A DNA stretch of 64,000 bases from Pseudomonas sp. MM213 (GTDB lineage Bacteria > Pseudomonadota > Gammaproteobacteria > Pseudomonadales > Pseudomonadaceae): the NCBI RefSeq assembly GCF_020423045.1, contig NZ_CP081943.1, positions 1,984,001 through 2,048,000 of the forward strand, written 5' to 3'. The notes under the pieces were generated by a model. It did no database searches and was not told the origin of the DNA. It saw nothing but the letters and a program-made list of their open reading frames with translations. Shown here piece by piece: positions 25,034 to 32,842 of this stretch. Both the position numbers and the translations under genes were made by a program. Within the stretch, counting starts at the first letter, position 1. The number at the start of each line of letters is the position of its first letter.

Positions 25034-26425
25034 ATGACCCATGTTTCCAGCCTCACCCATGCCATTTCGATCAACCCCGCCAACGGCGAGCAGATCGGCC
25101 ACTACCCTTTTGAATCCGATGCGGCGCTGCAATCCGCACTGTCACGCGCTGCGGCCGGGTTTCGTGTCTGGCGCGGCACACCGGTGGCGCAACGCGCGCA
25201 ACGGCTGATCGCCCTGGCCAACGTCTTGCGCAACAACGCAGAAGCAATGGCAACCATGATCACCCTGGAGATGGGGAAGCCGATCAGTCAGGCCCGTGGC
25301 GAAATCGAAAAATGTGCGCAGCTCTGCGAATGGTACGCCGAGCACGGCCCGGCCATGCTCAACGCTGAACCGACACTGGTTGAGGGCGGGAAAGCGCGCA
25401 TTGAATACCGCCCGCTCGGCCCGATTCTCGCGGTAATGCCGTGGAACTTCCCGATCTGGCAGGTACTACGTGGCGCCGTTCCGGTACTGCTCGCCGGCAA
25501 CACCTACGTGCTCAAACACGCACCCAACGTGATGGGCAGCGCTTACCTGTTGCTGGATGCCTTCAAGCAAGCCGAATTCCCTGAAGGGGTTTTCGAAGTC
25601 ATCAACGTCACGCCGGACGGCGTTTCCACGGCGATCAAAGATTCACGCATTGCAGCGGTGACCCTCACCGGCAGCGTGCGGGCCGGCATGGCCATCGGCG
25701 CGCAGGCCGGTGCAGCGTTGAAAAAATGTGTATTGGAGCTCGGTGGTTCCGACCCTTTTATCGTGCTCAACGATGCCGACCTCGACGATGCGGTGAAAGC
25801 CGCCGTCATTGGCCGTTATCAAAACACCGGGCAAGTCTGCGCAGCGGCCAAACGCCTGATTGTCGAGCAAGGCATCGTCGAGGAGTTCACACGCAAGTTC
25901 GTCGAAGCCACGCGCAAACTGGTGGTCGGTGATCCACTCGCCGCCACCACGTACGTCGGCCCGATGGCCCGCTTTGATCTGCGTGATGAACTGGATCAAC
26001 AGGTGCGAGATACCCTGGAAGAAGGCGCGACATTGTTGCTGGGTGGCAAGAAAGCAGAAGGCCCCGGCAACTTCTACGAGCCAACGGTTTTCGCTGATGT
26101 CACCGACCAGATGACCTCGTTCAAGCAGGAACTGTTTGGCCCGGTCGCGTCGATCATCACCGCACGCGATGCCACCCACGCGCTGGAATTGGCAAATGAC
26201 AGTGAATTCGGCCTCGCTGCGACTATCTACACCGGCAACGTAGAACGTGCCCAACAGATGGCCGGCGAACTGGAAACCGGTGGCGTATTCATCAACGGTT
26301 ACTGCGCCTCCGATCCGCGCGTCACCTTCGGCGGCGTGAAGAAGAGCGGTTTTGGTCGCGAGCTTTCGCACTTCGGCGTGCGGGAATTCTGCAACGCGCA
26401 GACGGTGTGGCTGGATCGTCACTAA
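25034..26425 (+). CDS. sad: NAD-dependent succinate semialdehyde dehydrogenase (Sad-like)
   Basis: This 463-residue aldehyde dehydrogenase has Asn138 (PWNFPIWQ), general base Glu235 (LELGGSDPF) and nucleophile Cys269 (NTGQVCAAAKR). The length is short for ALDHs and typical of Sad/YneI. The reaction is succinate semialdehyde to succinate, the last step of the GABA and putrescine route. It stands alone, divergent from the PtrR-like regulator. A role in oxidising other semialdehydes from the neighbouring sugar-acid locus cannot be excluded. Confidence 0.87.
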   Translation: MTHVSSLTHAISINPANGEQIGHYPFESDAALQSALSRAAAGFRVWRGTPVAQRAQRLIALANVLRNNAEAMATMITLEMGKPISQARGEIEKCAQLCEWYAEHGPAMLNAEPTLVEGGKARIEYRPLGPILAVMPWNFPIWQVLRGAVPVLLAGNTYVLKHAPNVMGSAYLLLDAFKQAEFPEGVFEVINVTPDGVSTAIKDSRIAAVTLTGSVRAGMAIGAQAGAALKKCVLELGGSDPFIVLNDADLDDAVKAAVIGRYQNTGQVCAAAKRLIVEQGIVEEFTRKFVEATRKLVVGDPLAATTYVGPMARFDLRDELDQQVRDTLEEGATLLLGGKKAEGPGNFYEPTVFADVTDQMTSFKQELFGPVASIITARDATHALELANDSEFGLAATIYTGNVERAQQMAGELETGGVFINGYCASDPRVTFGGVKKSGFGRELSHFGVREFCNAQTVWLDRH

Positions 26426-26485
26426 GTGCAGGGATGAAGTCTTGAAAGCTGGCTCCAGGTGAATTTTGTGGAGCCTTCAAGGCAT

Positions 26486-26513
26486 AAAAAAGCTGCCGCT
26501 TCATAAGCGGCAG
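26486..26513 (-). terminator. Rho-independent terminator, minus strand
   Basis: The stem CTGCCGCTT/AAGCGGCAG with loop ATGA (read on the minus strand) is followed by six T residues. It lies about 100 bases beyond the Atu4866-like stop and can also limit read-through from sad. Confidence 0.8.
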
Positions 26514-26516
26514 TTG

Positions 26517-26627
26517 ATGACGGGCAGCAACGAGCCCAGCGCACGGGTGCACGTGGCGACGCCGCTGCGCAAGGCCGCCGTGGCAGGCCTTGGCATCGCG
26601 CTGCCAGGCCTCTACACCTCGCGATAA
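26517..26627 (+). pseudogene. Possible remnant of a LysR effector domain
   Basis: A 36-codon frame ends in LRKAAVAGLGIALPGLYTSR. This resembles the ALAGLGIALLP motif near the end of LysR effector domains. It starts right after the terminator hairpin, has no DNA-binding part, and overlaps the 3' end of the Atu4866-like gene on the other strand. It is probably a decayed regulator of that gene group, but the match is short. Confidence 0.35.
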
Positions 26628-26875
26628 AGAATCATGCCCGCGTGGTACAGAATCCCGTCGCGGAAGTCGCCATCAGCCGTGAACCCGGTGTCATCGACGT
26701 ACTCCATGTGGTCACCTTCCAGCCAATACCGCCCCTGGTAGGCACTCGCCTTCCGGCCCCGGGCTTCATCGTACCGGCCACCCGGCAAGAGCTCATGGCG
26801 GATGAGCCCGTCTGCCGTGACCCACATACCGACGTACTTGTCCTGATCAGCGGATTTTTTTACCGTCATGTTCAA
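26612..26875 (-). CDS. Atu4866-domain small protein
   Basis: This 87-residue protein matches the Atu4866 family pattern: YVGMWVTADGLIRHELLPGG, GRYDEARG, and WLEGDHMEYVDDTGFTADG with the conserved W, R and D residues of a small beta-barrel. Function is unknown. No signal peptide is seen, although some relatives are exported. It follows the SDR gene by nine bases on the same strand and is likely co-transcribed with it. This pairing with an SDR is common and suggests a redox or detoxification role. Confidence 0.8.
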   Translation of the reverse strand: MNMTVKKSADQDKYVGMWVTADGLIRHELLPGGRYDEARGRKASAYQGRYWLEGDHMEYVDDTGFTADGDFRDGILYHAGMILYREV

Positions 26876-26884
26876 GTCCTCGGT

Positions 26885-27622
26885 TCAGTACGCGCTGGCA
26901 GTCGGACGGACAATCAGCTCACTGACATCCACATCGGCAGGCTGTTCGATGGCGTAAGCGATAGCGCGAGCGACGGCCATTGCCGGGATGGCGATCTTGC
27001 GGAACTCGCGCATCTCGGCACGCCCGCCTTCATCGGAAATGCTCTCGGCCAGCTCGGACTCGGTTACGCCGGGTGAAATCACCGTGACACGAATGTCCCC
27101 GCCGACCTCCTGACGCAATCCCTCAGATATGGCGCGCACTGCAAACTTCGTCGCGCAGTAGACCGACGCCGTTGGGCTGACGGTGTAGGCGCCAATCGAT
27201 GCAATGTTGATGAACTGGCCTGATTTCTGTTTTTGCATCAACGGCAAACCTGCCGCGATACCGTGCAAGACGCCACGAATATTGACGTCGATCATCTGAT
27301 CCCATTCCGAGACCTTCAGCGCCTCGAGTTTCGACAGCGGCATGACCCCGGCGTTATTGACGAATACGTCGACCCGGCCATGCAGATTCAACGCAAAATC
27401 CACGAACGCTTGTACGTCGGTCAGACGGGTGACATCCAATGCCTGAAAGTGGGCACTTCCCCCGCTGGAATTGATCTGCGCGCAGAGTATTTCGAGGCGC
27501 TCCGTACGACGTGCCCCGAGCACGACATGTGCACCGCTACTGGCCAACAGGCGCGCTGTCGCCTCACCTATTCCGCTGCTCGCGCCCGTAATCAGAACGA
27601 CTTTTTTCGAGATATTCGACAT
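26885..27622 (-). CDS. SDR family oxidoreductase (NADP-type)
   Basis: This 245-residue short-chain dehydrogenase has the loop TGASSGIG (12-19), an Arg pair after beta-2 (GARRTERL) indicating NADP preference, NNAG, and the catalytic block SVYCATKFAV. The C-terminus lacks the VDGG motif and instead ends SELIVRPTASAY, as in the YdfG/YdaD-like general-stress subgroup. It is upstream of and coupled to the Atu4866-like gene. The substrate is not evident. Confidence 0.86.
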   Translation of the reverse strand: MSNISKKVVLITGASSGIGEATARLLASSGAHVVLGARRTERLEILCAQINSSGGSAHFQALDVTRLTDVQAFVDFALNLHGRVDVFVNNAGVMPLSKLEALKVSEWDQMIDVNIRGVLHGIAAGLPLMQKQKSGQFINIASIGAYTVSPTASVYCATKFAVRAISEGLRQEVGGDIRVTVISPGVTESELAESISDEGGRAEMREFRKIAIPAMAVARAIAYAIEQPADVDVSELIVRPTASAY

Positions 27623-27711
27623 GACCCTAATCCCTCACTTGAGTGGCTGGTGACGCGAGAGCGGTGTCTCGCTGCCAGTCCAGATTAGGGATAACGGTGG
27701 GCAGCCAGTTA

Positions 27712-27727
27712 GTCAGATCCTTCTGAC
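27712..27727. promoter_or_regulatory. Inverted repeat GTCAGA-TCCT-TCTGAC
   Basis: A perfect 6-base-arm palindrome lies 90 bases upstream of the SDR/Atu4866 pair, in the gap to the DoxX gene. It is a candidate operator for the adjacent regulators. No other role was found. Confidence 0.45.
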
Positions 27728-27771
27728 AACTTGCCTGATCCTGTCGGGATAACGGGCTGCGACTTACCGGT

Positions 27772-28212
27772 TCAACGACGGCGAGCGTCGAGGCTGAAGC
27801 GACCGGCACCGAAAGCCACGACCTGCAATAGGCCACCGGCCATCGCGATGTTCTTGAAGAAGTGGATGAACTGGTTTTGATCGCCCAGTGCGTTATGGAA
27901 AGCCAGTGCGGTAAATACGCTGAACACGGCCAGTACAGCGGCAACGGTGCGAGTGCGGTAACCGGCGATCAGTGCCAGGCCACCACCGACTTCGACAATG
28001 ATCGCCAACGCCAGCGCCAGTTCCGGAAGCGGAAGACCCACGGAGCTGATGTAGCCGACCATCATCGCGGGAGCGGCCAGTTTCGAAAAACCGGAGAGAA
28101 TGAAGATTGCGCTGAGCAGTACGCGACCGATCAACGAAGCCGAGGCTTGGGTCACGTCGCGGCGGCTCTGTTCAGAGCCGGTGGAATGAGCGATGTTTGC
28201 AGAAGTAGTCAT
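27772..28212 (-). CDS. DoxX family membrane protein
   Basis: This 146-residue protein has four membrane segments (from about residue 26 to the C-terminus) and the DoxX features LLSAIFILSGFSKLAAP and an AIIVEVGGGLALIAGY helix. DoxX proteins are small quinone-linked or thiol-stress membrane components of uncertain function. It is divergent from the AraC gene by 154 bases, so that regulator is the likely controller. The basic tail (LDARRR) is cytoplasmic. Confidence 0.85.
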   Translation of the reverse strand: MTTSANIAHSTGSEQSRRDVTQASASLIGRVLLSAIFILSGFSKLAAPAMMVGYISSVGLPLPELALALAIIVEVGGGLALIAGYRTRTVAAVLAVFSVFTALAFHNALGDQNQFIHFFKNIAMAGGLLQVVAFGAGRFSLDARRR

Positions 28213-28366
28213 GAGGTATTTCCTTCAAAGTTTGTGCGACTCGCCATGAATCGCTGCTGTGAAGAAATTTTGCGTCTTGTCCTCTCATCTGAATAGCCGA
28301 CTAATTTAGATCATTAGATTCGAATAAATAGGCAAGTAATTCACCCCATCAACAGGGAGTTCAATC

Positions 28367-29269
28367 GTGCAAATCGTTGAGCGAACCTCTGCAACAGGCC
28401 TGGAATCGCACATTCGCGGTCAGCGCCTGGCCGCCTCCGAAGATGTTTTTTCCAACGATGTGCTGGTGCAGATCTTTACCCGGGAAAGGATTGAACAGAG
28501 CTTTGTCGTTCCCGCCGTGGCTGAACCGCTGATTGTCTGGGTGCTGTGCGGGAGCGCCACCATTGAAGAACGGGAGCCCGGCAAAGAGTGGCTGGCGAGT
28601 GAGGTGACAAAGGGTGATTTTTTCCTGACCACCAGTGCTGTGCCCTACGAAATGCGCTGGCACGTGAACAGTGCGGAGCCTTTCGTGGTGATGCACATTT
28701 ACCTCGGTCTGCCATTGCTTGAACGTGCAATCCAGGAAACCCACAAAGAGGTCACCGGTGCGATTTGCCTGCGGGAAATATCCGGCGGTCGAGATGAAGC
28801 GCTGTCAGTGCTGTTCGAACAATTCAGAGTTGAACTGACTACCCAGGGAGAATCCAGCCCCCTGCTGATGCAAGGCATCGCCCAGTGCATCGCCGTGCAT
28901 CTGGCGCGCCGGTATCTTGATACGCAAGCGGACAACATCGTGCAGCGCAACGCCCTGCCGGCCTTCAAGCTCAAGCGTGTGCTGAACGCGATGGAGAGGT
29001 CATTGAGTGAGGCGTTTTGTCTGGGTAACCTGGCCGACGAAGCCGGCATGAGCGAGTACCACTTCAGCCGCCTGTTCAAACGCGCCACGGGGCTTTCACC
29101 CTCGCGCTACTTCATCAGGTTGAGAATGACCAAAGCCAGGCAACTGCTGATTGAAACCGACATGAGCATCATCGATGCCGGACTGGAAGTCGGGTACAGC
29201 AGCGCCAGCCATTTCTCTCAAGCGTTCAAACGGGAAGTCGGCGTCCTGCCTAGTCACTACCGCAAATGA
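28367..29269 (+). CDS. AraC-family transcriptional regulator
   Basis: This is a 300-residue regulator. The N-terminal part (1-190) is a cupin-like sensing domain. The C-terminal 100 residues hold two helix-turn-helix units, LGNLADEAGMSEYHFSRLFK and IDAGLEVGYSSASHFSQAFK, ending in the typical PSHYRK. The start is GTG with CAGGGAG eight bases before it. It is divergent from doxX. The sensor region resembles RhaS-like stress regulators only in overall layout, so the inducer is unknown. Confidence 0.88.
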   Translation: MQIVERTSATGLESHIRGQRLAASEDVFSNDVLVQIFTRERIEQSFVVPAVAEPLIVWVLCGSATIEEREPGKEWLASEVTKGDFFLTTSAVPYEMRWHVNSAEPFVVMHIYLGLPLLERAIQETHKEVTGAICLREISGGRDEALSVLFEQFRVELTTQGESSPLLMQGIAQCIAVHLARRYLDTQADNIVQRNALPAFKLKRVLNAMERSLSEAFCLGNLADEAGMSEYHFSRLFKRATGLSPSRYFIRLRMTKARQLLIETDMSIIDAGLEVGYSSASHFSQAFKREVGVLPSHYRK

Positions 29270-29274
29270 AGAAC

Positions 29275-29298
29275 GCGGCACGGCGTGTACCGTGCCGC
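29275..29298. terminator. Hairpin between convergent AraC and SDR genes
   Basis: GCGGCACGG-CGTGTA-CCGTGCCGC forms a perfect 9-base stem six bases after the AraC stop. No T tract follows, so it may be a weak or factor-assisted terminator. Confidence 0.5.
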
Positions 29299-29314
29299 AG
29301 GTAAACCCGACCCA

Positions 29315-30079
29315 TCAACTGCCCACGGGAATGCTCATGCCGCCATCGGCCATGACCACCGAGCCGACAATGAAACTGGCGCGCTCGGAGGCCAGGAATG
29401 CCACGATTTCGGCGATCTCCCCGGGCGAGGCGGCACGGCCAATGGGGGCGGATTTCCCGTGCTCTTGCAGGAAACCCGGGCCGTCTTCCATGAAGTGATT
29501 GAGCAGATTGGTGACCACGTCACCCACGCCAATCGCGTTGACCCGGATACCGTGTTCTATCGCTTCCAGCGCCTGGGTCCGGGTCAGCTGCGCCAGTGCC
29601 CCTTTCGACGCGGTGTAGGCCGCAATACCGGGGAAGGCAAAGTAAGAGGCATAGGAGGCAATATTGACGATAGCGCCTGACTTTTTCTTCATCATTTCTT
29701 TCGCCGCTTCGCGGGAATGGAGAAATGCACCCGTCACGTTTGTCTCCATCTGCCAGCTCCAGTCCTCGCGGGTCATCTCGACCAGAGGTTTGTAGATGAT
29801 CCGTCCCGCATTATTGACCAGCACATCGAGCGTGCCGAAGTGTTGAACGGCCAGTGCAACAGCCTGTTCAGCCGAGCCATCGACCGTGATATCCGCCACC
29901 AAAGGCACCAGCCCCGGGCGCTCAAGTGCATTCACTTCAGGGTTGATGTCTTCGGCTATGATCCTGGCGCCACGGGCATGAAACAGCTCGACGATGGCAC
30001 GGCCGATACCGCTGGCGGCGCCCGTCACAATCACGACTTTGCCGGCGATCTCGTTGGGGGTAGGAATGAAATCAGTCAT
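29315..30079 (-). CDS. SDR family oxidoreductase (glucose/3-oxoacyl type)
   Basis: This 254-residue short-chain dehydrogenase has the cofactor loop TGAASGIG (19-26), an acidic residue after beta-2 (AEDINPE) favouring NAD, NNAG, and the catalytic motif AAYTASKGAL. It closes with SVVMADGGMSIPVGS, matching the classical VDGG end. The gene is divergent from a LysR gene by 278 bases. The pair looks like an enzyme and its regulator, but the substrate is not readable. Confidence 0.86.
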   Translation of the reverse strand: MTDFIPTPNEIAGKVVIVTGAASGIGRAIVELFHARGARIIAEDINPEVNALERPGLVPLVADITVDGSAEQAVALAVQHFGTLDVLVNNAGRIIYKPLVEMTREDWSWQMETNVTGAFLHSREAAKEMMKKKSGAIVNIASYASYFAFPGIAAYTASKGALAQLTRTQALEAIEHGIRVNAIGVGDVVTNLLNHFMEDGPGFLQEHGKSAPIGRAASPGEIAEIVAFLASERASFIVGSVVMADGGMSIPVGS

Positions 30080-30149
30080 CTTGTTTCTCCTGTTAAGAGC
30101 GCAGCTGAATAATTCCAGCCGCTGCGCATACGCCTGAACGTATGGGGGT

Positions 30150-30185
30150 GTCGCAATCGACGACTCAACTGTCGCCGATTGCGAC
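30150..30185. promoter_or_regulatory. Inverted repeat GTCGCAATCG in the SDR-LysR divergent region
   Basis: Perfect 10-base arms (30150-30159 and 30176-30185) are separated by 16 bases. The site is about 70 bases upstream of the SDR start and 173 before the LysR start. It is a good candidate binding site for the LysR product. The rest of the 278-base gap shows no gene. Confidence 0.5.
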
Positions 30186-30357
30186 CCGCCACTCTTTAGG
30201 AGCCTTGCTCACCCTGTCGGGGCTTTGCGCTTATCTGTCCGGCGTTTCAGTTTCCCTGAGGGTCGGGTTGAAAGCGCAAGCCGGGCAGGCAATCCAGGCT
30301 GATGAAACGGTTAGCAATACCGGGATAATATTGGCCATTACGTTCGAGGAAACACGC

Positions 30358-31275
30358 ATGATTTCTGATCCCGGAACACCGACACTGGACCAACTGCGCG
30401 TGTTCCTGACGGTCGTTGAAGTTGGCAGTTTTGCAGCGGCTGCCAGAAAGCTGCATCGAGCCACTTCGGTCATCAGCTACTCGATTGCCAACCTGGAAAT
30501 GCAGCTCGGCGTGTCGCTGTTTGACCGTCAGACCACACGCAAGCCGCAGCTCACCGACGCCGGCCGCACCGTCCTGGCCGAAGCCCGGACCATCGCCAAT
30601 GGCATTCATGGTTTACGCGCCAAAGTGAAAGGGCTGCTTCAGGGGCTTGAAGCCGAAGTCCACGTGGTGCTCGATGTGATGCTTCCCCCGGAGCGCGTGG
30701 TCGACGCACTCAAATCCTTTCGCGAAGAATTTCCTACGGTTGCCCTGCACTTGCATATGGAAGCGCTCGGCGCCGTTACGGAACTGGTGATCAACCGTGG
30801 TGCAATCGTCGGCGTCAGTGGGCCGATGAACGAAGGCATCGACGGTATCGAAAGAATTGGCGTCGGCAGCGTGGAGCTGATTCCGGTGGCAGCCCCGAAT
30901 CATCCACTGGCTTCAAGCGACTCGAATGTGCCCGGTGCCGGGCGAGAGTTCACGCAACTGGTGTTGTCCGATCGCTCGCTTCTGACCAAAGGCAAGGATT
31001 TCGCCGTGCTCAGTAACCGCACCTGGCGTCTGGCGGACCTGGGTGCCAAGCACATGCTGCTGCGTGAAGGCATCGGTTGGGGGAACATGCCGTTGCCGAT
31101 GGTCCAGGAAGATCTGGAGAGCGGCCGGCTCGTGCAATTGAACATACCGGAATACAAAAGCGGCCAATATACCTTCGACGTCATCTACCGTACGGATCTG
31201 CCACCGGGCCCTGCGGCAAGGTGGTTGATCGACCGGTTCGTACAACAAGGCTCGGTGCTGGATAGCGCCGCTTGA
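30358..31275 (+). CDS. LysR-family transcriptional regulator
   Basis: This is a 305-residue regulator. The helix-turn-helix region runs FLTVVEVGSFAAAARKLHRA then TSVISYSIANLE (about 14-46). The effector domain follows to residue 300. ATG 30358 with CGAGGA upstream is preferred over a longer reading of 377 residues, whose N-terminus looks non-coding. It is divergent from an SDR gene. Its 3' end overlaps a remnant resembling ChrB, so its arrival may have disrupted a chromate-resistance operon. Confidence 0.87.
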   Translation: MISDPGTPTLDQLRVFLTVVEVGSFAAAARKLHRATSVISYSIANLEMQLGVSLFDRQTTRKPQLTDAGRTVLAEARTIANGIHGLRAKVKGLLQGLEAEVHVVLDVMLPPERVVDALKSFREEFPTVALHLHMEALGAVTELVINRGAIVGVSGPMNEGIDGIERIGVGSVELIPVAAPNHPLASSDSNVPGAGREFTQLVLSDRSLLTKGKDFAVLSNRTWRLADLGAKHMLLREGIGWGNMPLPMVQEDLESGRLVQLNIPEYKSGQYTFDVIYRTDLPPGPAARWLIDRFVQQGSVLDSAA

Positions 31276-31429
31276 GGACGATTTCGCCCTGCCTGCATCA
31301 GCTCTCGAACGGGTGCTGGCAGGGCTGCGTGAAACCATTTCCCATGACGACTACTTGCTCGCTGCGGCAAGCGCCATCTTCGACGGCCTGCTCGACGAAT
31401 TTGTGAAAGAGGAACAACCCGATGAGTAA
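31268..31429 (+). pseudogene. Truncated ChrB-like C-terminus upstream of chrA
   Basis: A frame without a good start reads PLEDDFALPASALERVL, then LAGLRETISHDDYLLAAASA and IFDGLLDEFVKEEQ, and stops eight bases inside chrA. This resembles the end of the ChrB C-terminal domain (AxLxGLRxxxxDDxxLLxxAxxxFDxLY). In many bacteria chrB precedes chrA, and here only about 52 codons remain, directly after the LysR stop. A GTG at 31313 could start a short peptide coupled to chrA translation. Identification is by motif memory only. Confidence 0.5.
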
Positions 31430-32780
31430 GGTTTCCACATTGGACGTTGACGAGAATCTGTCGAGGCCTCAGCCGGTCAGTTTGCGTGAGGCGTTCTGGT
31501 TCTGGCTAAAGCTCGGCTTCATCAGTTTCGGCGGGCCGGCAGGACAGATCTCGATCATGCACCAGGAGTTGGTAGAACGGCGGCGCTGGATTTCGGAACG
31601 CAGATTTTTGCATGCCCTCAACTACTGCATGTTGCTGCCCGGGCCTGAGGCTCAGCAGTTGGCGACCTACATTGGCTGGCTGATGCATCGGACATGGGGA
31701 GGAGTTATTGCAGGCGCACTGTTTGTGTTGCCCTCGCTGTTCATCCTGATTGCGTTGTCGTGGATGTACATCGCGTTCGGCGAAATGCCCGTGGTGGCCG
31801 GGCTCTTCTATGGGATAAAGCCCGCCGTGACGGCCATCGTGGTGCAAGCGGCACACAGGATCGGCTCTCGGGCACTGAAGAACAATTGGCTGTGGGCGAT
31901 AGCGGCGGCGTCATTTACCGCGATCTTCGCATTCAACGTTCCATTCCCGCTGATCGTGCTGAGCGCCGCTTTGATCGGCTATGTCGGAGGGCGTCTGGCG
32001 CCCGAGAAATTCAGGACCGGGGGCCATGGTTCCGCCAAAAAATCCTTCGGGCCAGCCTTGATCGATGACGACACCCCCACCCCTGAGCATGCCCGTTTTA
32101 ACTGGCTGAAACTGGCGTCGCTCGCACTTATCGGCGCCACGCTCTGGGCATTGCCGATGGGCATCTTGACCCTCCTCTTCGGCTGGGAAGGCACCTTGAC
32201 TCAAATGAGCTGGTTCTTTACCAAAGCCGCGTTGCTGACCTTTGGCGGTGCGTATGCCGTGCTTCCGTATGTCTACCAGGGCGCGGTCGGACACTATGGC
32301 TGGCTGACCCCGACACAGATGATCGACGGGCTGGCGCTGGGGGAAACCACACCGGGGCCGCTGATCATGGTCGTGGCCTTTGTCGGCTTTGTCGGTGCCT
32401 ATGTCTCGCAAGTGTTCGGAGCCGATCAGGTGTTTATGGCCGGGGCCGTGGCGGCCTCGCTGGTGACCTGGTTCACCTTCCTGCCCTCGTTCCTGTTCAT
32501 CCTCGCGGGTGGCCCGCTGGTGGAGTCGACCCACAACGAACTCAAGTTCACGGCACCGCTTACCGCCATAACAGCCGCCGTGGTTGGAGTGATCCTCAAT
32601 CTGGCGTGCTTCTTCGGCTATCACGTGCTTTGGCCAACAGGCTTCAGCGGCAACCTCGACTGGCCCTCCGCGCTGATCGCGATTGCGGCGGCGGTTGCCT
32701 TGTTCCGCTTCAAGCGGGGCGTCATTCAGGTGCTGATGGCCTGCGCGCTCGTCGGTTTGACCGTGCATCTGTTGCGTTAG
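31422..32780 (+). CDS. chrA: Chromate efflux transporter ChrA (CHR family)
   Basis: This 452-residue membrane protein consists of two homologous CHR halves. The first has LGFISFGGPAGQISIMHQEL and the GPEAQQLATYIGW segment. The second repeats it as LLTFGGAYAVLPYVYQGAV and LGETTPGPLIMVVAFVGF. Long two-domain CHR proteins export chromate, usually in exchange with sulfate-like ions. Translation appears coupled to the ChrB-like remnant through an eight-base overlap. It converges on the chemoreceptor gene, with a weak hairpin (GGGTGAA/TTCACCC) at 32800-32827. Confidence 0.9.
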   Translation: MSKVSTLDVDENLSRPQPVSLREAFWFWLKLGFISFGGPAGQISIMHQELVERRRWISERRFLHALNYCMLLPGPEAQQLATYIGWLMHRTWGGVIAGALFVLPSLFILIALSWMYIAFGEMPVVAGLFYGIKPAVTAIVVQAAHRIGSRALKNNWLWAIAAASFTAIFAFNVPFPLIVLSAALIGYVGGRLAPEKFRTGGHGSAKKSFGPALIDDDTPTPEHARFNWLKLASLALIGATLWALPMGILTLLFGWEGTLTQMSWFFTKAALLTFGGAYAVLPYVYQGAVGHYGWLTPTQMIDGLALGETTPGPLIMVVAFVGFVGAYVSQVFGADQVFMAGAVAASLVTWFTFLPSFLFILAGGPLVESTHNELKFTAPLTAITAAVVGVILNLACFFGYHVLWPTGFSGNLDWPSALIAIAAAVALFRFKRGVIQVLMACALVGLTVHLLR

Positions 32781-32842
32781 CCTGGTGCAAGGAATGCGAG
32801 GGTGAATCGCATAAATGGCCTTCACCCACGCCCTGAACCAGA

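Noticed and set aside
30142..30357. N-terminal extension of the LysR gene
   Set aside because: The extra 72 residues precede the helix-turn-helix without homology and cross the palindromic promoter region; ATG 30358 has a good ribosome site.
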